A stretch of 6,392 nucleotides of DNA from Pseudomonadota bacterium. GTDB taxonomy: Bacteria; Pseudomonadota; Gammaproteobacteria; Pseudomonadales; Azotimanducaceae. The position numbers and the translations under genes are program-made. The notes beneath the pieces were generated by a model that had not been told where the DNA came from, did no database searches, and was given only the letters and a program-made list of their open reading frames with translations. Position 1 is the first letter of the stretch, and each line of letters starts with the position of its first letter. This document shows positions 1 through 4,201 of this stretch, one piece after another. Location: contig JAQBYL010000245.1 of NCBI GenBank assembly GCA_027622495.1, forward strand, positions 1 through 6,392, written 5' to 3'.

Positions 1-56
1 GGGCGTCGCCGGTGATTGGGCGGTAGCCCGCAGCCGGGGCATAGCCGGGTTGTGCG

Positions 57-323
57 TTGCTCTGTCTGCTGCTGCTCGGCGGTTGCGCCGAACCCCAACC
101 CGTCGGCGCGTCATACCAACCTCACTCGTTACCGCTGGGTCTTTGCCTCGACCTCACCTACGCCCCGTGCGACCATTCGGATGCGCTACGTCGTCTACAC
201 CGTCGGTTTAATGACATGTTACGCCCCGCTTTATGTTTTACAGCAGGAAAAACTATGATCGATATCGCAGCACCGGAACTGCGGTTTAGATTCTCAGCTT
301 TACCCACATTTTCCACAACGTAA
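57..323 (+). CDS. Weak lipoprotein-like reading frame, unknown function
   Basis: I do not recognise this protein. Read from a TTG at 57 it gives 88 residues, opening with a leucine-rich stretch that ends in LLGGC (residues 6-10), a good match to a lipobox with Cys10 as the lipidation site. Against a real gene: the leader has no Lys or Arg before the hydrophobic stretch, the frame is closed by a TAG at 42-44, there is no clear Shine-Dalgarno, and no familiar domain follows. The neighbouring frame supplies basic residues just upstream (HSRVVR), so the gene may have lost its true start by a frameshift. Its last codons run into the transposase fragment that begins near 317, so the C-terminus could be foreign. 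It is best read as a possible broken lipoprotein gene in decayed sequence; chance is also possible. Confidence 0.2.
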   Translation: MLCLLLLGGCAEPQPVGASYQPHSLPLGLCLDLTYAPCDHSDALRRLHRRFNDMLRPALCFTAGKTMIDIAAPELRFRFSALPTFSTT

Positions 324-436
324 TCGTTCGTTGTTGCCAAGCCAACGCAGCAAAGCGTTTTTTCCAACGTTTTCTGAAATCTGGCGGCATACCCAGAGAG
401 ATCGTCACGGACAAACTGAGGAGCCATGCTGGAGAC
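317..436 (+). pseudogene. Fragment of an IS6-like (IS26-type) transposase
   Basis: The + frame starting at 317 reads NVIVRCCQANAAKRFFQRFL and then KSGGIPREIVTDKLRSH. From memory this follows the central catalytic domain of IS6-family transposases, where a stretch like DVLVQ...AAKRF(F/L)R.LLK is followed by a VTDKLRSY-type motif. The Asp of VTDKL (codon 410-412) would be the second catalytic Asp of the DDE triad. Only about 40 residues remain. The first Asp and the final Glu are absent, a TAG at 287-289 closes the frame upstream, and the match stops at the tandem repeat beginning at 426. No terminal inverted repeats could be identified. The transposase assignment is fairly firm; the exact family is less so. 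Confidence 0.55.
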
Positions 437-467
437 CGGATGCTGGAGACCGGATGCTGGAGACCGA
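426..467. repeat. Three tandem copies of a 14-bp unit
   Basis: The unit ATGCTGGAGACCGG occurs at 426-439, 440-453 and 454-467. The first two copies are identical and the third differs only in its last base (A for G). The array starts inside the last recognisable codons of the IS6-like fragment. Since 14 is not a multiple of three, the duplication shifts the reading frame at each copy. It looks like a small slippage expansion at the place where the transposase similarity ends. Confidence 0.9.
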
Positions 468-632
468 AGGTAACGGGTGAATTTTCAACACCCTGTTAGA
501 GGATAAAGGAAGCCCGGTTGGTCGGCGTCTTCACGCCATGGTCATAAAATTGGACCGATGCTTTTCAGTAGGCCGTACTCATCGTCATTGGCTTGAGCTC
601 ACAGACCAGTTTGACTCAGGCCCAGCCAGACA
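468..632. other. Non-coding stretch between two transposase remnants
   Basis: I see no gene here in any frame. The segment near 480-500 (TTTTCAACACCCTGTTAG) resembles sequence often found near the ends of some insertion sequences, but I cannot pair it with a partner repeat. A small hairpin lies at 524-537 (GGCGT, loop CTTC, ACGCC) with no following T-run, so it is not a convincing terminator. The stretch is probably further mobile-element debris. Confidence 0.4.
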
Positions 633-1219
633 CTACCTGCGTCGGTGAGGCTCGGCAATGTCCTGAAGGAACTGCGCCCAGTCGATCTTCGTCTTGCGTT
701 CTGTCACTTTGGTCATGCGCGTTTCGGCTTGCAGATGCCGCATCGCTCATATTCGTAGTCGTGGCGTTCCAAGCGCCCTGGGCGGGGTGGAATCGGCATA
801 CGCGTCTCTCGAATCAGCTGGCGTCCATGCATACGACAGGATTCGCTACGTCGTGTGGGCGACGATACACGTCCAGAACCTGCTCCATAGCAGCCACAAA
901 TTCGGCGTTGCCATCCGGTAGAATCACCCAGCCGATTTGCCGCCACCGTTTGATTTCGTTTTTTTTAGAACTCGGCGGACCGTCTCGTAGGAAATGCTAT
1001 CGATGTACTCGAGTTCGACAGCCCGATCGAGCTTGCGCATGCTGACGTGGAGCACCTTCGCCACATCCTCGCCCCGCAAGCGCTGGTGATTGCATTCGCC
1101 CTCATCGCAGTTCAGCAAGATCAATGCGTTGATAACCTTGTGCGACTGATGTGAACCCTTCCGCGTGATCGCCTCAAGCGACTGTCTCTGGTCCGCTTGA
1201 CCTTGTATAGCTTGACTAA
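633..1219 (-). pseudogene. Degraded IS630-family transposase
   Basis: Pieces of one transposase can be read in order on the - strand, in shifting frames. They are: KLYKVK (from 1213); DQRQSLEAITRKG, then ALILLNCDEGE and GEDVAKVLHVSMRKLDR, the helix-turn-helix region (from 1193 to about 1022); AVELEYIDSISYETVRRVLK (about 1021-962); WVILPDGNAEFVAAMEQVLD with PVVCMD (960 to about 820); QLIRETRMPIPPRPG and YEYERCGIC (820 to about 731); and RMTKVTERKTKIDWAQFLQD (719 to about 660). The order and motifs are those of IS630 (Tc1/mariner-like DDE) transposases. Lesions include a start position now reading TTA (1217-1219), a frameshift near 1190-1200, an in-frame loss of roughly 60 residues at about 1021, a -1 shift in a run of eight A, a small deletion at about 820 just after the catalytic MD, another near 720, and a stop at 633-635. 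The part that would carry VMDNLNTH and the last catalytic Glu is gone. It cannot make an active enzyme. Confidence 0.87.
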
Positions 1220-1226
1220 AGATTCC

Positions 1227-1250
1227 CTCTCCGTCTCATTCGACGGAGAG
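1227..1250 (-). promoter_or_regulatory. Hairpin overlapping the RBS of the IS630 transposase
   Basis: On the - strand the arms are CTCTCCGTC and GACGGAGAG, a perfect 9-bp pair around a 6-base loop (GAATGA). The second arm contains GGAGAG and runs into GG at 1226-1225, forming the Shine-Dalgarno five bases before codon 1219-1217, where the transposase similarity begins. The RNA would fold its own ribosome binding site into a stem. Insertion sequences such as IS10 and IS200 are known to use 5' structures to block translation from outside transcripts; applying that here is inference. No T-run follows on either strand, so a terminator is unlikely. Confidence 0.45.
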
Positions 1251-1294
1251 ATAACGTAACACATAGCCTCCAAATACGACATTTTACGTGGGAC

Positions 1295-1414
1295 ATGACA
1301 CTAGCTTTCGCCATCATCTTCGCGCTGGTGGCGTTCTTGTATTTCTTGTCTCAATCCACTTCCATCGACCCCCGGCCAGCGCCGCCCAATCCCCAGATGA
1401 TGACGCGATACTGA
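1295..1414 (+). CDS. Possible 39-residue single-span membrane peptide
   Basis: I do not recognise this peptide. ATG at 1295 to TGA at 1412-1414 encodes 39 residues. Residues 3-18 (LAFAIIFALVAFLYFL) form one uncharged hydrophobic span. A polar, proline-rich tail follows (SIDPRPAPPNPQ, residues 23-34) and ends in MMTRY. A short hydrophobic helix with an abrupt hydrophilic tail is the form of many real bacterial small membrane proteins. The upstream GTGGGA is only a poor Shine-Dalgarno, and the frame is open upstream to a TAA at 1217-1219, so this could be the tail of a longer gene cut by the IS630 insertion. It ends 134 bases before the 3' end of the oppositely oriented tRNA. It may also be chance. 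Confidence 0.33.
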   Translation: MTLAFAIIFALVAFLYFLSQSTSIDPRPAPPNPQMMTRY

Positions 1415-1419
1415 CCTGG

Positions 1420-1492
1420 TGCTGACCCGGCCGGTATAGGCAGCCGGCGCGGCAGCTCGAACGTTCAGCCTGCTGACCCGTTTGCTGACCCG
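1420..1492. repeat. Three copies of a 10-bp direct repeat
   Basis: TGCTGACCCG occurs exactly at 1420-1429, 1471-1480 and 1483-1492; the last two copies are separated by only two bases. A related ACTGACCTGG lies at 1410-1419. Between copies one and two are GC-rich inverted pieces (GCCGG 1430-1434 with CCGGC 1444-1448; palindrome GAACGTTC 1459-1466). No gene is visible between 1415 and 1548. The function is unknown; it lies downstream of both the small ORF and the tRNA. Confidence 0.5.
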
Positions 1493-1548
1493 TCAAAGTG
1501 AGATTGTTAGGCGAGAAGGGCGAAAATCAGAAATACTAACGTTTTTGC

Positions 1549-1635
1549 TGGTACCTGGGGCCGGAATTGAACCGGCACGGTATCACTACCACCAGAGTTT
1601 GAGTCTGGCGCGTCTACCAATTCCGCCACCCAGGC
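1549..1635 (-). tRNA. tRNA-Leu, anticodon CAA
   Basis: The complement folds into a class II tRNA of 87 nt including an encoded CCA. The acceptor arm GCCTGGG pairs with CCCAGGT (one G-U at the end). The anticodon stem CCAGA/TCTGG encloses loop CTCAAAC, giving anticodon CAA, which reads UUG leucine codons. The long variable arm expected for leucine tRNA is present, as is the T arm GCCGG..TTCAATT..CCGGC. The D-arm bases GGCGGAATTGGTAGACGC match bacterial tRNA-Leu. It is transcribed away from queA. Although it sits beside queuosine genes, it is not a queuosine substrate, because those tRNAs have G at position 34. Confidence 0.97.
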
Positions 1636-1648
1636 GCAAAGAGGTCGA

Positions 1649-1676
1649 ATGGTAATGATCCGGGAGGGGAATGCAA
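1649..1676 (-). promoter_or_regulatory. Candidate promoter for tRNA-Leu
   Basis: On the - strand TTGCAT (1676-1671) and TACCAT (1654-1649) are separated by 16 bases and would start transcription about 7 bases before the tRNA. Both boxes match the sigma-70 consensus only partly, so the placement is tentative. This region and the queA promoter share the 104-base gap between the divergent genes. Confidence 0.3.
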
Positions 1677-1703
1677 ACGCTTCATGGTGAGCAATTTCCG
1701 ACC

Positions 1704-1712
1704 TGCTATAGT
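1704..1712 (+). promoter_or_regulatory. Candidate extended -10 promoter of the queA operon
   Basis: TGCTATAGT is an extended -10 element: TG, one base, then TATAGT (1707-1712), five of six matches to TATAAT. No good -35 box lies 16-18 bases upstream, which is usual for extended -10 promoters. Transcription would begin near 1719, leaving a leader of about 20 bases before the queA ATG. It is the only likely promoter I see for the five overlapping genes. Confidence 0.45.
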
Positions 1713-1739
1713 GCGCCGCTTTGTTGGTCAGTAAAGCCA

Positions 1740-2765
1740 ATGTTCAAGTCCGATTTCAGCTATGACCTGCCGCCTGAGCTCATCGCCCAGACCCCCTTGC
1801 CGGATCGAAGTGCTTCGCGGCTGCTTGACCTTTCCGGTGAGCTCCCTGTGCATCGCACGATTGCCGATCTGCCGCAGATTCTGCGACCAGGAGATCTGCT
1901 GGTGGTCAACGACACCAGAGTGGTCAAGGCTCGCCTGTATGGCGAAAAAGACAGTGGTGGTCGAGCCGAGATTCTGGTCGAACGGGTGATGGCAGAAAGC
2001 AACCGCGCATTGTGCATGGTACGGGTCAGCAAGCGGCTCAAGCCTGGTCGAACGGTTCTGGTGGCAGGTCAGCCGATCACGGTGGTGGCCTGTGGTGCGG
2101 AACTCTATCTGCTCGAGTTCCCCACGCCGGTGTATGCCTTTCTTGAACAGTACGGTGAAGTGCCCTTACCACCCTATATCGAACGTCCGGCAGATCGCGC
2201 GGACGAAGCGCGCTATCAGACTGTTTACAGCCGCGTTCCCGGGGCGGTGGCTGCTCCAACTGCAGGATTGCACTTTACCCAGGAGTTGTTCGACGCACTG
2301 GGAGCAACTGGTGTTAACAAGGTGGCCGTGACCCTGCACGTCGGCGCCGGTACGTTCCAGCCGATTCGCGCTGACGATCTGGCAGAGCACACAATGCATA
2401 TGGAACGTTACGATATCCCGGAAGATAGCGCCCAGCAGATCAGGCAGACCCAGGCTGCCGGTGGGCGAATCATTGCCGTGGGGACGACGGTTTTGCGAAC
2501 TCTGGAAGCTGCCAGTTCAGATAGCGATCAACTGCAGGCAGGTGCCGGCTCGACTAATCTCTTTATTCAACCCGGTTACTGCTTCCGCACCGTTGATGCG
2601 CTGATCACCAACTTCCATCTGCCTGAATCGACCCTGCTGGTTCTGCTGGCTGCATTCACCGGCTACGATCGGATCATGGCCGCTTACCGCCTTGCGGTAG
2701 CCGAGCGATACCGTTTTTTCAGTTATGGTGATGCCATGTTTGTGGAGCACAGCAATGGCGTTTGA
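1740..2765 (+). CDS. queA: S-adenosylmethionine:tRNA ribosyltransferase-isomerase
   Basis: QueA transfers and isomerises the ribosyl group of S-adenosylmethionine onto preQ1 already inserted in tRNA, making epoxyqueuosine; it acts in the cytoplasm, one step after Tgt. The 341-residue product (E. coli about 356) keeps the family motifs in order: DFSYDLPPELIAQ (5-17), VVNDTRVVKARL (55-66), PLPPYIERP (142-150), GAVAAPTAGLHF (168-179), VTLHVGAGTFQPIR (197-210), HTMHMERY (217-224), IAVGTTVLRTLE (245-256), TNFHLPESTLL (290-300) and YRFFSYGDAM (324-333). The ATG at 1740 was chosen because family similarity begins there. An earlier in-frame start at 1671 would add 23 unconserved residues and precede the likely promoter. 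The Shine-Dalgarno is weak (TAAAG). The end overlaps tgt by 11 bases. The gene looks intact. Confidence 0.98.
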   Translation: MFKSDFSYDLPPELIAQTPLPDRSASRLLDLSGELPVHRTIADLPQILRPGDLLVVNDTRVVKARLYGEKDSGGRAEILVERVMAESNRALCMVRVSKRLKPGRTVLVAGQPITVVACGAELYLLEFPTPVYAFLEQYGEVPLPPYIERPADRADEARYQTVYSRVPGAVAAPTAGLHFTQELFDALGATGVNKVAVTLHVGAGTFQPIRADDLAEHTMHMERYDIPEDSAQQIRQTQAAGGRIIAVGTTVLRTLEAASSDSDQLQAGAGSTNLFIQPGYCFRTVDALITNFHLPESTLLVLLAAFTGYDRIMAAYRLAVAERYRFFSYGDAMFVEHSNGV

Positions 2766-3870
2766 GATCCTGGCTGTAGATGGTGCGGCCAGAAGAGGGC
2801 AGCTGACCACCGCGCATGGCATCGTGCAGACCCCGGTCTTCATGCCATGTGGTACCTATGGGACGGTCAAAGGGATGAGTCCCGAGGGGCTGATGAGAGC
2901 TGGCACCCAGATCCTGCTGGGGAACACCTTTCACTTGATGCTGCGCCCGGGTGATGAGTTGATTGAAAACCTCGGTGGTCTTCACACCTTTATGCAGTGG
3001 CCTGGTCCGATCCTCACCGACAGCGGTGGTTTTCAGGTTTTCAGTCTGGGGGAGCTGCGCAAAATCAGCGAACAGGGGGTGGTGTTCCGATCTCCTGTTA
3101 ACGGCGACAAGGTCAGCTTGAGCCCGGAGCGGAGCATCGAAGTGCAGCAGCGTCTGGGCTCAGACGTGATCATGGTCTTTGATGAATGCACGCCTTATCC
3201 CGCGACCCATGAAGCGGCCCGGACCTCAATGGAGTTGTCGTTGCGCTGGGCCGCGCGGTCGCGGCGCGTTCAGCGGCCCGGCGATGGCTCGCTCATGTTC
3301 GGCATTGTGCAAGGTGGAATGTACGCTGATCTGCGTCAGTTGAGTCTTGCGGGCCTTCAGGACATTGGTTTTGAAGGCTATGCGATTGGTGGCCTGTCGG
3401 TGGGTGAGAGCAAACCTGAAATGGACCAGGTGATGGTCGATCTGCTTCCGCAGATGCCTGAGGATCTACCCCGCTACCTGATGGGGGTCGGTACCCCAGC
3501 AGATCTGGTTCGGGGCGTTGAGCTCGGTGTCGACATGTTTGATTGTGTGATGCCAACCCGCAATGCGCGCAACGGATATGCCTTCACCTCAAAAGGCCGG
3601 GTTAAGATCAGAAATGCCCGCCACCGATCGCAGGATGCCCCGCTGGATGATGAGTGCACCTGTTATACCTGCAGCAATTTCTCGGTGGCGTATCTGCACC
3701 ACCTGGACAAATGTGGCGAAATGCTCGGCGCCATGCTGATGACCGAGCACAATCTCAGCTACTACCACGGCCTGATGGCGCGTTTGCGGGCGGCAATTGA
3801 AACGGGTACATTGCGCACCCTTATCGATACCCTCGAATACGGCTGGAAATCTCAAAATGAATCTGTTTGA
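2755..3870 (+). CDS. tgt: tRNA-guanine transglycosylase
   Basis: Tgt swaps the guanine at position 34 of tRNA-Tyr, -His, -Asn and -Asp (GUN anticodons) for preQ1, the entry step of queuosine into tRNA. The 371-residue product (E. coli 375) is a complete TIM-barrel enzyme. Asp89 in TDSGGFQVFSLG is the general base. Asp263 in MFDCVMPTRNARNG is the nucleophile that forms the covalent tRNA intermediate. Cys301, Cys303, Cys306 and His332 bind the structural zinc (pattern CTCYTC...H). GGLSVGE (212-218) and YLMGVGTP (241-248) are also standard. The ATG at 2755 lines up with the E. coli start and follows GGAG at 2744-2747. It lies inside the end of queA (11-base overlap), so translation of the two is probably coupled. 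It in turn overlaps yajC by 14 bases. All key residues are present. Confidence 0.98.
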   Translation: MAFEILAVDGAARRGQLTTAHGIVQTPVFMPCGTYGTVKGMSPEGLMRAGTQILLGNTFHLMLRPGDELIENLGGLHTFMQWPGPILTDSGGFQVFSLGELRKISEQGVVFRSPVNGDKVSLSPERSIEVQQRLGSDVIMVFDECTPYPATHEAARTSMELSLRWAARSRRVQRPGDGSLMFGIVQGGMYADLRQLSLAGLQDIGFEGYAIGGLSVGESKPEMDQVMVDLLPQMPEDLPRYLMGVGTPADLVRGVELGVDMFDCVMPTRNARNGYAFTSKGRVKIRNARHRSQDAPLDDECTCYTCSNFSVAYLHHLDKCGEMLGAMLMTEHNLSYYHGLMARLRAAIETGTLRTLIDTLEYGWKSQNESV

Positions 3871-4201
3871 AACTGTCGCGCATGCGGCTCCCGCAGGTGG
3901 AGTCGGCGGCGACTCCGGGTTGATCAACATCCTTTTTCTGGGTGGCTTTGTCGTCATATTCTACTTCCTGCTGATCCGTCCGCAGAGCAAACGGCGCAAA
4001 GAGCATCAGAACCTGGTTGGTGGCCTGGCCAAGGGTGATGAAGTGGTTACCGCCGGTGGCATCGTTGGCACCATCAACAAGGTCGAAGACGACTTCGTCA
4101 AAGTGCAGGTTGCCGGGAACGTTGAGATGCGCATTCAGAAAGCCATGGTCTCTGCCACCCTCCCCAAAGGTACGCTGAAATCTCTTGACGAGACCAAGTA
4201 G
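3857..4201 (+). CDS. yajC: Preprotein translocase subunit YajC
   Basis: YajC is a small inner-membrane protein that associates with SecD and SecF in the Sec translocon; its own contribution is minor or unclear. The 114-residue product (E. coli 110) has a short N-terminal segment ending in AHAAPAGG, one membrane span at about 22-40 (LINILFLGGFVVIFYFLLI), then the conserved RPQSKRRKEHQ (41-51), LAKGDEVVTAGGIVGTI (57-73) and a C-terminal LPKGTLKSL (102-110). The ATG at 3857 matches the family start; an earlier in-frame start (3797) would lie deep within tgt. The Shine-Dalgarno is poor (GGA at 3844-3846), and the start lies 14 bases inside tgt, which points to coupled translation. The TAG stop shares its last base with the secD start. 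Confidence 0.97.
   Translation: MNLFETVAHAAPAGGVGGDSGLINILFLGGFVVIFYFLLIRPQSKRRKEHQNLVGGLAKGDEVVTAGGIVGTINKVEDDFVKVQVAGNVEMRIQKAMVSATLPKGTLKSLDETK

Noticed and set aside
158..427. 89-codon frame on the - strand
   Set aside because: It lies opposite the IS6-like fragment and its peptide is the complement of that coding sequence.
181..854. Shared 11-mer CGCTACGTCGT at 184-194 and 844-854
   Set aside because: Several chance 11-mer repeats are expected in 6.4 kb, and similarity does not extend beyond a few flanking bases.
713..1045. Overlapping + and - strand reading frames of 66-150 codons
   Set aside because: They are shadows or partial frames of the broken IS630 transposase; the + strand frames show no recognisable motif.
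1506..1546. GTTAG/CTAAC pair followed by GTTTTT, terminator-like on the + strand
   Set aside because: The stem is only 5 bp with a 25-base loop, and the T-run lies immediately beside the tRNA 3' end; too weak to call.
1549..1635. Functional link between tRNA-Leu(CAA) and the queuosine genes
   Set aside because: Queuosine is placed only in tRNAs with GUN anticodons; CAA has C at position 34, so adjacency is probably incidental.
1671..1739. Longer queA start at 1671
   Set aside because: The extra 23 residues have no family counterpart, and the likely extended -10 promoter lies downstream of that codon.
1507..1740. 77-codon frame on the - strand
   Set aside because: It is a translation of the tRNA gene and its upstream region.
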